Shown here: positions 42,233 through 49,933 of the stretch, piece after piece | Position numbering within the stretch: position 1 is the stretch's first letter | How the letters are laid out: each line of letters begins with the position of its first letter | Origin: Candidatus Beckwithbacteria bacterium | GTDB taxonomy: Bacteria; Patescibacteriota; Microgenomatia; UBA1400; CG1-02-47-37 | Length of the DNA stretch: 52,927 bases | Reading direction: 5' to 3' | Assembly (NCBI GenBank): GCA_026397255.1 | Contig: JAPLVF010000006.1 | Span: 1-52,927 of the forward strand | Translations under genes and position numbers: made by a program | The notes under the pieces: generated by a model | What the model was told of the DNA's origin: nothing | The model's input: only the letters and a program-made list of their open reading frames with translations | The model's database searches: none

Positions 42233-43147
42233 ATGTCAAATATTTATAAATTGATAATCATTGGTTCGGGGCCAGCGGGATATACCGCCGGGATTTATAG
42301 CGCCAGAGCCGAGTTAAAACCAATAATTTTTTCCGGGCCGAATAGCGGTGGGCAACTAATGAACACTTCGATTATCGAAAATTGGCCGGGGAATAAAGAG
42401 GGGATTTTAGGGCCGCAGTTGATGATGAATATGAGGGAACAGGCAGTAAAGTTCGGGGCGAAAATTATCGATGAAACAGTGGGTAAAGTAGATTTTTCCG
42501 GAGAGCCATTTAAAGTGAATAATCTGGAGACAGAAACAGTCATTATTGCGACCGGGGCGGAGAGTATCCGCCTGCATATTCCCGGAGAAGACCAGTTGTT
42601 TGGCCGGGGGGTGGCGGTGTGTGCGGTTTGCGACGCACCGTTTTACAAAAATAAAACAGTGGCGGTACTAGGAGGGGGAGATTCGGCTTGCGAGGATGCA
42701 TTAACTTTGACCAAATTTGCCAAAAAAGTTTATTTGGTGCACCGGCGGGATCAGCTAAGGGCCTCGAGGATTATGAGCCAGAGGGTTAAAAATAACCCTA
42801 AGATTGAGATTTTATGGAATTCGGCAGTGACGGAAATTTTAGGGGAAAATAGGGTAGAAGCAGTGAAGATTAATAACGAAAAAGAAATTAAGCTGGAGGG
42901 GGTGTTTTTGGCTTTGGGCCATCGGCCGGCGTCGGATTTGTTCAAAGGAAAAATTCAGCTAAATGAGCGAGGATATATAATGACAAATTTTCAATTTTCA
43001 AAATCCAATTTTCAAACAATGACAAGCGTTGAAGGAGTGTTTGCGGCCGGGGACGTGGTGGATTACCGTTACCAGCAAGCAATTACCGCGGCAGGAATGG
43101 GCTGCCAGGCGGCTTTAGATGCAGAGAAATATTTAACAAATGAGTAA
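42233..43147 (+). CDS. trxB: thioredoxin reductase
   Basis: A 304-residue flavoprotein. FAD motif IGSGPAGYTAGIYSARAEL, SGGQLMNT, active-site CAVCDAPF (about 133-140; the common form is CATCDG), NADPH motif VLGGGDSACEDAL and C-terminal GVFAAGDVVDYRYQQAITAAG. It reduces thioredoxin with NADPH. The next family A repeat begins at its stop codon. Confidence 0.95.
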   Translation: MSNIYKLIIIGSGPAGYTAGIYSARAELKPIIFSGPNSGGQLMNTSIIENWPGNKEGILGPQLMMNMREQAVKFGAKIIDETVGKVDFSGEPFKVNNLETETVIIATGAESIRLHIPGEDQLFGRGVAVCAVCDAPFYKNKTVAVLGGGDSACEDALTLTKFAKKVYLVHRRDQLRASRIMSQRVKNNPKIEILWNSAVTEILGENRVEAVKINNEKEIKLEGVFLALGHRPASDLFKGKIQLNERGYIMTNFQFSKSNFQTMTSVEGVFAAGDVVDYRYQQAITAAGMGCQAALDAEKYLTNE

Positions 43148-43240
43148 AAAACTCGGCATACGAAATTTTATCGTGCTCACGCGTCTCGACGCTTGTCGGG
43201 ACATGATTGCGCGCGAAAATTTTGTATTGCCTACGTTTTT
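43147..43240. repeat. family A structured palindromic repeat
   Basis: 94 nt. Outer stem AAAAAC/GTTTTT, second stem CATACGAAATTTT/AAAATTTTGTATTG, conserved GTGCTCACGCG and ACATGATTGCGCGC. The inner hairpin is CTCGACGCTTGTCGGGA rather than the GCCC/GGGC form. Ends 9 nt before gdh. Confidence 0.9.
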
Positions 43241-43249
43241 ATTTTTTAT

Positions 43250-44464
43250 ATGAATAATGTTTATCAAAATGCGGTTAAGCAGCTGGAAACAGTAGCGAAA
43301 TATATTAAGATTGACAAGAAGATTTTTGAACAATTAAAGTCTCCAAAAATAGTCCATAAGTCTGATTTGACAATAAAAATGGACCCTTCGACGGACTCAG
43401 GGCAAGTTCGTTATAAGACGTTTAAGGCATACCGTTCTCAACATAATGATGCAATGGGGCCGTACAAAGGGGGAATAAGATTTCATCCCAATGTGTCAGA
43501 AGATGAGATTAAGGCTTTATCAATGTGGATGACCTGGAAATGTTCGGTGGTCGGGATTCCCTACGGCGGGGCTAAAGGCGGGGTGATTTGCGACCCAAAA
43601 AACATGAGCCCCGGAGAGTTGGAAAGATTAAGCCGGGCGTATATGCGGGCAATGTATAAAAATTTTGGTTCCTGGAAAGATGTGCTGGCGCCGGACATGA
43701 ACACTGACGGCCAAACAATGGCTTGGATGTTGGATGAATACGAGAAAATTATAGGTAAACATGAACCGGCGGTAATTACCGGCAAGCCGGTGGAGATGGG
43801 CGGGTCACAAGGCCGGACGGAAGCGACAGGCTTGGGCGGATTTTATATCTTGGAACAGTTATGTAAGGTACGGTACCTTACAAAGAAGAAAACGACGATT
43901 GCTGTCCAGGGAATAGGCAATGTGGGTTATTGGTTTGCATATTTTGCCAATAAAGCCGGCTACAAAATTGTGGCTTTATCAAATTCTAAAGGCGGAGTTT
44001 ATGATCAAAACGGTTTAGACCCGGACAAATTTTCAGAAGATAAACAAAATATTACCAACGAAGAATTATTTGAACTACCGGTGGATGTGTTGGTGCCGGC
44101 GGCTTTGGAAAACCAAATCACTAAAGACAACGCCGGAAGAATTAAAGCCAAGTATATTATCGAGATGGCCAACGGACCGGTGACGCCGGAAGCGGACGAG
44201 ATTTTATTTAAAAATAAAATTTTGGCTTTGCCGGATGTATTGTGCAATGCCGGCGGAGTGACCGTGTCTTATTTTGAATGGGTGCAGAATAACATGGGTT
44301 ACTATTGGGAAAAAGAGGAAGTTTTTACTAAACTAAAAAAGATTATGGATAAGGCGTTTAAAGAAGTTTGGGAGATTTATACGAATAAATCGGTGACCCC
44401 CAGAATGGCAGCGTATATTCTGGCAGTTGACCGAGTGGTGAAAGTAATGAAAATGCGAGGATAA
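43250..44464 (+). CDS. gdhA: glutamate dehydrogenase family enzyme
   Basis: A 404-residue Glu/Leu/Phe/Val dehydrogenase. GPYKGGIRFHP, the catalytic-Lys motif VGIPYGGAKGGV, LAPDMNTD and the NAD(P) motif VQGIGNVGYWFA are present. It interconverts glutamate and 2-oxoglutarate. I start at 43250 because an earlier in-frame ATG lies inside the family A repeat. A family D palindrome adds about five residues in MDPSTDSGQVRY, in the strand before YRSQHN. Confidence 0.92.
   Translation: MNNVYQNAVKQLETVAKYIKIDKKIFEQLKSPKIVHKSDLTIKMDPSTDSGQVRYKTFKAYRSQHNDAMGPYKGGIRFHPNVSEDEIKALSMWMTWKCSVVGIPYGGAKGGVICDPKNMSPGELERLSRAYMRAMYKNFGSWKDVLAPDMNTDGQTMAWMLDEYEKIIGKHEPAVITGKPVEMGGSQGRTEATGLGGFYILEQLCKVRYLTKKKTTIAVQGIGNVGYWFAYFANKAGYKIVALSNSKGGVYDQNGLDPDKFSEDKQNITNEELFELPVDVLVPAALENQITKDNAGRIKAKYIIEMANGPVTPEADEILFKNKILALPDVLCNAGGVTVSYFEWVQNNMGYYWEKEEVFTKLKKIMDKAFKEVWEIYTNKSVTPRMAAYILAVDRVVKVMKMRG
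43384..43402 (+). repeat. short family D-like palindrome in gdhA
   Basis: CCCTTCGACGGACTCAGGG followed by CAAG, in frame. Confidence 0.65.
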
Positions 44465-44477
44465 AAAATTGCAGTTG

Positions 44478-44524
44478 ATTCAATAGTTAATTCAATTGTA
44501 TATTCAATAGTTAACTTAATTGTA
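44478..44524 (+). repeat. two 23-nt direct repeats upstream of the DsbA-like gene
   Basis: ATTCAATAGTTAAnTnAATTGTA occurs at 44478-44500 and 44502-44524, two mismatches. It sits between gdhA and a Shine-Dalgarno-led gene and might be a paired operator. Confidence 0.6.
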
Positions 44525-44537
44525 AAAAGGAGAAAAT

Positions 44538-45356
44538 ATGCCTGTGAAAAAAACAAGTGTTCAGACAAAGAATTTGTTGCAACCGATATTGGTAGGATTA
44601 TTAGTGATTGCGGCGTTTGCGATCGGATCAATGTGGACGCAGTTAAAAGTGTTAAAGAGTGGTCAGAAAATAGCCAGTCCGGTGCCGCAGGCGCAACAAG
44701 CAGCTGAGCCAGTGGTGCCTGCACCAAAAAGCGATAAGCCAATAGTGGAACTGTTTGTGATGAGTTATTGTCCTTTTGGTTTACAAACTCAAAAAGCAAT
44801 TGTTCCAGTGATGGAATTGTTAAAAGATAAGGCTGATATAGCAGTGCGTTTTGTTTATTATGCGATGCACGGCCAAAAAGAAGTGGAAGAAAATTTGCGC
44901 CAATATTGTATTGAAAAAGAGCAAAATGATAAATATATTGCTTATTTACGCTGTTTTGTGGCGTCTAACGATACCGCTAGTTGCCAGCAAAAAGCGGGAA
45001 TAAATACTCAAAAAATGCAGACTTGTTATACGGCCACAGATCAGCAAGTGGGGATAATGAAGGCGTTTAACGACAAAACGACTTGGCTTAGCGGACAATT
45101 TCCATTGTTTAGCGTAGAGAAAACCTTAAATGATAAATATAAAGTTGGAGGCAGTCCAACTTTAGTAATTAATGGTCAGCAAGTGAATGCGCCTAGAAGT
45201 TCAGATGCCTTAAAAAAAGTTATTTGTGAAGCTTTTAATAATCCTCCGGCGGAATGTCAAAAAACACTAAATACCAATGCAGAACAAGCAGGTCTGGGAG
45301 AAATTGGGGTGGCACCGACCGGGGCTCAGCCGGCAAACGGAACTCAATGTCAATAA
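44538..45356 (+). CDS. membrane-anchored thioredoxin-fold protein (DsbA/GILT-like)
   Basis: A 272-residue protein with one N-terminal membrane segment (about 16-35), a Pro/Ala-rich linker and an extracytoplasmic thioredoxin-fold domain. The active-site segment VELFVMSYCPFGLQTQ has CPFG, a single Cys instead of CxxC; cis-Pro lies in GGSPTLVING. Six or more further cysteines (QYC, LRC, ASC, QTC, VIC, AEC) could form structural disulfides or a shuttle pair. A strong AAGGAG precedes the ATG. It extends the redox theme of the trxA-trxB cluster to the cell surface. Confidence 0.75.
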   Translation: MPVKKTSVQTKNLLQPILVGLLVIAAFAIGSMWTQLKVLKSGQKIASPVPQAQQAAEPVVPAPKSDKPIVELFVMSYCPFGLQTQKAIVPVMELLKDKADIAVRFVYYAMHGQKEVEENLRQYCIEKEQNDKYIAYLRCFVASNDTASCQQKAGINTQKMQTCYTATDQQVGIMKAFNDKTTWLSGQFPLFSVEKTLNDKYKVGGSPTLVINGQQVNAPRSSDALKKVICEAFNNPPAECQKTLNTNAEQAGLGEIGVAPTGAQPANGTQCQ

Positions 45357-45382
45357 GTTGACGCTGGGTTGAAGTAGTAAAG

Positions 45383-45388
45383 TATAAT
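45383..45388 (+). promoter_or_regulatory. -10 TATAAT, leaderless start for 45395
   Basis: Ends 6 nt before the ATG. Confidence 0.65.
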
Positions 45389-45394
45389 ACAGCC

Positions 45395-46288
45395 ATGAGA
45401 AAATTGGCGGTGGTGCTAGGATTATTTCTATTGAGTTGTCAGCCGGTTTTTGGTGCGGCTAAAAAAGCGAGTCCATCCCCAAGTTTAATTGCCACACCTG
45501 CGGCGGAAATCGTGACTACTCCGGCGGCCAATTTAGGGATTGAACAAGTAACGAAACAAGACATAACAGAGAGATCATCGGCGGTAAAGGGGAAACTGGA
45601 AGGGTATTTAGACCAAAGACCAATCGGAAAATTGAGTTGGAATAATTGGCTGCAGTATGCCATCCGTCAGGCGGTGGCAAAAGGCGTTTCGGCCAACACA
45701 ATTGTGCTGGTATTATTGTTTCCGTTGATTGCCGGGTTAATTGCCGCGGCCAGGCACGTGATCGGTTTGACCGGTTTTGGAATTTTTGTGCCGGCGATGC
45801 TGTCGGTGGCGTTTGTGGCAACTGGGTTAAGAACGGGTTTAATTTTACTGGCAATTATTTGGGTGGCAGCCACTTTAGGCAGAAAATTAACGCAAAAATT
45901 AAAGTTGCAATATTTACCAAGGCTGGCTTTATTGATGTGGTTGGTGTCGGTGGCGGTCTTGGGAGTGATGTTGGGAGGAATTAATATTAAATTCGGAGAA
46001 ATTTCCGCGATCTCAATTTTTCCGATCATGATTTTGATGTTATTATCGGAGAATTTTATTGAAGTGCAAACCGGTAAAAGCCGCCACGAGGCGTTAAGAA
46101 TTATGCTGGAAACAATGTTGATGGCGGGAGTGGGGACAGTAGTTTTAAGAACGAATTGGGTGCAGAAGTTTGTGTTGTTAAATCCGGAAATTTATTTGTT
46201 GGCAGTGGCGGCTTTGGATGTTTTTGTCGGAAAATATACGGGGCTGAGAGCGCTGGAGTTACTGAAATTTAAAAAGTTACTTAAATAG
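45395..46288 (+). CDS. 7TM protein of the transglutaminase-associated (7TM_transglut) type
   Basis: A 297-residue protein with a signal peptide (about 1-20), an extracytoplasmic stretch of about 75 residues and seven membrane segments (about 107-285). Segments such as GLTGFGIFVPAMLSVAF and SIFPIMILMLLSENF resemble the 7TM domain usually fused to an inactive transglutaminase, found with ATP-grasp and retropepsin proteins in other bacteria. Here no transglutaminase domain is present. The ATP-grasp/retropepsin fusion follows 29 nt later, which supports the call. Confidence 0.7.
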   Translation: MRKLAVVLGLFLLSCQPVFGAAKKASPSPSLIATPAAEIVTTPAANLGIEQVTKQDITERSSAVKGKLEGYLDQRPIGKLSWNNWLQYAIRQAVAKGVSANTIVLVLLFPLIAGLIAAARHVIGLTGFGIFVPAMLSVAFVATGLRTGLILLAIIWVAATLGRKLTQKLKLQYLPRLALLMWLVSVAVLGVMLGGINIKFGEISAISIFPIMILMLLSENFIEVQTGKSRHEALRIMLETMLMAGVGTVVLRTNWVQKFVLLNPEIYLLAVAALDVFVGKYTGLRALELLKFKKLLK

Positions 46289-46317
46289 ATTGACTCGTTA
46301 CCAATGTTTAATAGTTT

Positions 46318-47625
46318 ATGAAAATATCTGACATTCTCGGCATGAACAGCCGGAACCATCTGTACCAGTCGCGGTATAACCGGGCAAAAGCAAAACAAAT
46401 TGCCGATTCGAAGTTGATGACAAAATCGTTGTTGAGAAAGGCGCATTTAGCGGTGCCAAAGCTGTATAAAATGTTTAAAACAGAACAGGCGGCGGAGCAG
46501 TTTGATTTTACAAAACTAGCGGAAAGTTTTGTGGTGAAGCCGAGCCAGGGGTTGGGGGGAGAAGGGATTTTGGTAGTGGATCAGTGGCAAACGGTGGATG
46601 GTCAGAAATTAACAGAATCGGATATTAAACTGCACATTTCCGATATTCTGTCAGGACGGTATTCGATGCTGGATTTGCCGGACCGGGCATTTATTGAAGA
46701 AAGAGTCCGGGTCCATCCGCGGTTTGAGCCGATTTGCGTTAACGGCACGCCGGACATCGGCGTATTAGTGTTTAACCAGATTCCGGTAATGGCCTTTTTA
46801 AGGTTGCCGACCAAGGAATCGCACGGTAAGGCCAATATGTTTCAGGGAGCGATTGCCTGCGGGGTGGATATGGCAACCGGGGTGACGACTAAGGCAGTGA
46901 AGTACACCAGTGAGATTAAGTTTTTTCCGGATTCCCGACGGCGCTTAGGGGGAATTCAAATTCCCAGATGGGATGAGGTGTTGGAATTGGCAGTGAAAAC
47001 CGCCGAGGTGGTAGGCTTAGGTTTTTGTCGGGTGGATATTGTGTTGCAGCCAAGAAGAACGAAAACCGGCAAGTTAAAATCCCAGCCGATGGTTTTGGAA
47101 GTCAATGCCCAGCCGGGATTGAAAATCCAGCTGGCTAATGAGGCAGGTTTAAAACGAAGACTAGAGCGGGTGGAGGGGTTGAAAGTAAAAACTGAGAAAC
47201 AGGGAATTAATATTGCCAAACAGCTATTTGGTGTGCGGGAAGAAGAGGCGTCTATGCATGGCGGCAGCCTGGCGATCGGGATTTTTGAAGAGGTGGAGGT
47301 GGAAGATTTTTTAGGAGAAAAACACCAGTTAAAAGTGAAAATTGATACCGGTGCTTTCCGGACGTCTTTAGATGAAGATTTAGCCAAAAAATTCGGACTA
47401 CTAGATCCGGAAAATATTTTATGGGAAAAAGCCTACCGAAGTGCGCTGGGCCGGGAGGAGAGAAAAGTAATCGGACTGACATTTTATTTGAAAGGGAAAA
47501 AGATTAAAACCCAGGCATCGGTGTCGGACCGGTCCAAGCTAAAGCGGTCGATGATTATCGGCCGCAGGGACTTGCTGGGATTTAGTGTGCGAGTAAAAGA
47601 GAGCGAGGCGGGGCAAGAAGCCTAG
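46318..47625 (+). CDS. ATP-grasp (RimK-like) and retropepsin-like protease fusion
   Basis: A 435-residue two-domain protein. Residues about 1-300 are an ATP-grasp ligase of the alpha-L-glutamate-ligase-like group: FVVKPSQGLGGEGILV (ATP-binding loop), GFCRVDIVL and MVLEVNAQPGL (Mg ligands). Residues about 318-430 are the retropepsin-like domain once called ATP-dependent zinc protease: VKIDTGAFRTSL carries the catalytic Asp in DTGA, and SMIIGRRDLLGFSV closes it. In many bacteria these are separate genes next to a 7TM protein, as here, so the fusion supports joint action on an amino-acid or peptide conjugate. Confidence 0.8.
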   Translation: MKISDILGMNSRNHLYQSRYNRAKAKQIADSKLMTKSLLRKAHLAVPKLYKMFKTEQAAEQFDFTKLAESFVVKPSQGLGGEGILVVDQWQTVDGQKLTESDIKLHISDILSGRYSMLDLPDRAFIEERVRVHPRFEPICVNGTPDIGVLVFNQIPVMAFLRLPTKESHGKANMFQGAIACGVDMATGVTTKAVKYTSEIKFFPDSRRRLGGIQIPRWDEVLELAVKTAEVVGLGFCRVDIVLQPRRTKTGKLKSQPMVLEVNAQPGLKIQLANEAGLKRRLERVEGLKVKTEKQGINIAKQLFGVREEEASMHGGSLAIGIFEEVEVEDFLGEKHQLKVKIDTGAFRTSLDEDLAKKFGLLDPENILWEKAYRSALGREERKVIGLTFYLKGKKIKTQASVSDRSKLKRSMIIGRRDLLGFSVRVKESEAGQEA

Positions 47626-47635
47626 GGAGTTGTCA

Positions 47636-47724
47636 GCGATTCGGCAACACGAAATTTTGACGTGCTCACGCGCGCCCGAAGGGCAGCATGATTGCGCGCG
47701 CAAAATTTATATTGCCTGTATCGC
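47636..47724. repeat. family A structured palindromic repeat
   Basis: 89 nt. Outer stem GCGAT/ATCGC, second stem CAACACGAAATTTT with AAAATTTATATTG, conserved GTGCTCACGCG and GCATGATTGCGCGC around GCCCGAAGGGC. Begins 11 nt after the stop. Confidence 0.9.
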
Positions 47725-47734
47725 TTTCGGTTAT

Positions 47735-47763
47735 TTTCTTTTGAAAAAGATTGACTGAATTGC
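47735..47763. repeat. 29-nt sequence shared with 34914-34942
   Basis: Second copy of the sequence found downstream of the family A repeat at 34804, one mismatch. Confidence 0.7.
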
Positions 47764-47805
47764 CGGCATTTATCCTGCAAGGAGACTCCTCGTAGACAGG
47801 GCGTG

Positions 47806-47814
47806 TGGTAAAAT
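47806..47814 (+). promoter_or_regulatory. extended -10 TGGTAAAAT, leaderless start for 47821
   Basis: Ends 6 nt before the ATG. Confidence 0.65.
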
Positions 47815-47820
47815 AGCGGC

Positions 47821-49416
47821 ATGAAAATAGCGGCGAGATTTGAGAATTTAAAAGAGATAAAGAAGTTGTTCCCGAAAGATTTTCCAATTATTGGCGTAGG
47901 AGTGACGGCGTGGCCGAGGGTGGCATTGGCTTATTTATTACCTAATTTTTCGATTTTGTCATATTTGGAAACCAGCGATTTAGAGGCAATCAGGAAACTT
48001 TGTCCGGTGGTGAGTATGGAGAAAAATTTAGGGGGAATTAAGATTGAAAAAGAAAATACCAGCACAATGCTGGAGACAGAAGAGGCGCAGAATTTTTTTG
48101 ATTCGTCAGGACGAAATTTTCCGTGCTCACGCGTTGCCCGATGGGCGCACATGATTGCGCGCGAAAAATTAGCATTGTCTGCGCCGAATCTGGGCCTATT
48201 TGTTTACAAGGGGACGGTCAGGATAGATAAAATTGTGGAAGCTTTAAATTTAAAATTAATGTCGACAGCCGGGGTGATCAGAAATCCGTTGGAGAATAAG
48301 CGGATTTTCAGGGAAGAATTGGTAAAAGCCGGGATTGAACCAATTCAAGGAGAGTCCTTGAAGGTAAAAGATTTAAGCGAGAGAAAATGGGAAGAATTTA
48401 AACAGCAGTTAGGGGAGAAATTAGTGTTTCAGCTAGCGGACAGCGTTAATGGCGGCGGGGCAGGGACATTTTTTATCAGAAATAAGCAGGATTTTAGAAA
48501 GTTTAGACAGATAGTAAGAGAGAAAGAAATTAAAAAAGATAAAGATTTGGAATGGGTGAATGTGACGAAGTTTATTGAAGGCGAGGCGGCCAGCATTATT
48601 GGTTGCGTTACCCGCTACGGAGTGGTTTGCGGCCGGGTGCAAAAACAGATTATTGATCAGCCGGAACTGGGGGAAATTGACGGTCGGGCGGGGGTGTGGC
48701 AGGGGCATGACTGGATTGTGGATTTCGAGGAAAAAGCACAAAAAGAGGCCGAGGATTTATGTAAAAAATGGGGAGAGCATATTTATAAAAAAGGGTATAA
48801 AGGGATTTTTGGATTGGATGTTATAGTGAGTCCTCCTTTGCACAAGGCTGCGGGAGGTTCAATTGTTCCAATTGAATGTAATGCCAGATATACCGGGGCG
48901 TTTCCGGTGCTGACGATGATGCAGGTGGAGCAAGGTATAATGCCGTTTGATGTTTGGCATTTGGCGGAATGGCTGGGGTTGGATTATGAGATGGATTTGG
49001 AAGAAGTGAATAAAGAATATTGCCAGCCGATGCAAGGGGCACAATTAGTGATGCATAGTTTGGAGGCAGAAGAGGCGAGAGTGACGAAAAAAATGAAGGC
49101 GGGAGTATATAGATTTGGCTCGACAGAATCGTCTTTGCGTGCTCACGCGTGCCCGAAGGGCAACATGATTGCGCGCGCAAATCCGACTCATGTCTGCGCC
49201 AAAATTCAATACGTTCGTGACGGATTTAGTTTATTAGACTTGAAGAGCAAAGACGAGTTTGTGTTGGCGGATCGGGTGGTGGAAAAGGGAAGTTTGTTAA
49301 AATCCAGATCAAGAATGGGGCGGTTGGTATTTAAGCGCAAGGTGGTGGATAAAAATGGCAGATTATTGCCGGAAATTAGGGAGGTGATTCGGCAGATTAT
49401 TGACAAAATGCTATAG
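47821..49416 (+). CDS. ATP-grasp domain protein carrying three in-frame repeats
   Basis: A 531-residue protein. The ATP-grasp core runs from about 150 to 400: LMSTAGVIRNPLENKRIF, VFQLADSVNGGGAGTFFI (ATP loop), and GLDVIV...IVPIECNARYTG (Mg ligands Glu and Asn). The substrate is unknown; the layout resembles carboxylate-amine ligases. Two family A repeats are translated in frame (residues about 94-124 and 432-461), and a family C palindrome gives about 338-346 (PPLHKAAGG) in the loop between the last two Mg-ligand strands. Without them it would be about 460 residues. Neighbouring another ATP-grasp gene. Confidence 0.75.
   Translation: MKIAARFENLKEIKKLFPKDFPIIGVGVTAWPRVALAYLLPNFSILSYLETSDLEAIRKLCPVVSMEKNLGGIKIEKENTSTMLETEEAQNFFDSSGRNFPCSRVARWAHMIAREKLALSAPNLGLFVYKGTVRIDKIVEALNLKLMSTAGVIRNPLENKRIFREELVKAGIEPIQGESLKVKDLSERKWEEFKQQLGEKLVFQLADSVNGGGAGTFFIRNKQDFRKFRQIVREKEIKKDKDLEWVNVTKFIEGEAASIIGCVTRYGVVCGRVQKQIIDQPELGEIDGRAGVWQGHDWIVDFEEKAQKEAEDLCKKWGEHIYKKGYKGIFGLDVIVSPPLHKAAGGSIVPIECNARYTGAFPVLTMMQVEQGIMPFDVWHLAEWLGLDYEMDLEEVNKEYCQPMQGAQLVMHSLEAEEARVTKKMKAGVYRFGSTESSLRAHACPKGNMIARANPTHVCAKIQYVRDGFSLLDLKSKDEFVLADRVVEKGSLLKSRSRMGRLVFKRKVVDKNGRLLPEIREVIRQIIDKML
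48100..48190 (+). repeat. family A repeat inside the ATP-grasp gene
   Basis: 91 nt. Outer stem GATTCG/CGAATC, conserved GTGCTCACGCG and ACATGATTGCGCGC around TGCCCGATGGGCG. No stop in frame. Confidence 0.9.
48832..48857 (+). repeat. family C palindrome in the ATP-grasp gene
   Basis: 26 nt, CCTCC...GGAGG around TTTGCACAAGGCTGCG. Confidence 0.65.
49114..49203 (+). repeat. second family A repeat inside the ATP-grasp gene
   Basis: 90 nt. Outer stem TTTGGC/GCCAAA. The second stem is changed to TTTGCG/CGCAAA with TCG/CGA, keeping pairing. Conserved GTGCTCACGCG, TGCCCGAAGGGCA and ACATGATTGCGCGC. Confidence 0.9.
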
Positions 49417-49438
49417 GTTGTGATACAGTCGCGGGATT

Positions 49439-49924
49439 ATGAATAAACTATATGAGGCTCGTTCGGAAAACGATTTAGAAGTTCTGTTTGAGGAAGCCAG
49501 AATAAAACCACAGACAGCAATATTCATGTGCCGGGTAAGAGTTGATAATGTCGACCTAGCTGGTTTGTTATGTGCGGATACAGTTGAGGACGGGAGTGTG
49601 AGAGTTAAAATTCCTTTTGGGCAATTTCATTTATCAACAGAAAATAATGGCACTTTTAAGCAGATGATAAGCGGAAATGGTTCAGAGAACGATAATGCAG
49701 ATCAGATAGAAGATGTTATCAGTGCTTATAAACAAGATAGGGGTGAAGATATTGCGGCGGAGATGGAATATGGCGAGGATTGTCCTGTTTTAGTGTTTTT
49801 TCCTAACACTAGATATGGATCAAGTCTGGCCAAGTTGCTGAACGGAGACCCGATCAGTAAGGCTGTGGCGATGACAAAAATGTTGGAAAAATATAATGTT
49901 TTGGTAGAACCGTATATAAGCTAA
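49439..49924 (+). CDS. hypothetical protein
   Basis: A 161-residue acidic soluble protein with no recognised family. Alternating strand-like segments (TAIFMCRVRVDNVDL, CPVLVFFPNTRYG) and acidic loops; no signal, membrane segment or zinc motif. Its stop lies 10 nt before mnmA, and the mnmA -10 box overlaps its last codon. Confidence 0.55.
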   Translation: MNKLYEARSENDLEVLFEEARIKPQTAIFMCRVRVDNVDLAGLLCADTVEDGSVRVKIPFGQFHLSTENNGTFKQMISGNGSENDNADQIEDVISAYKQDRGEDIAAEMEYGEDCPVLVFFPNTRYGSSLAKLLNGDPISKAVAMTKMLEKYNVLVEPYIS

Positions 49925-49927
49925 AAT
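49922..49927 (+). promoter_or_regulatory. -10 TAAAAT, leaderless start for mnmA
   Basis: Ends 6 nt before the ATG at 49934. Confidence 0.6.
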
Positions 49928-49933
49928 AGCTTC

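Noticed and set aside
43193-43249. N-terminal extension of glutamate dehydrogenase
   Set aside because: The extra 19 codons come from the family A repeat and resemble no dehydrogenase N-terminus; the ATG at 43250 fits the family.
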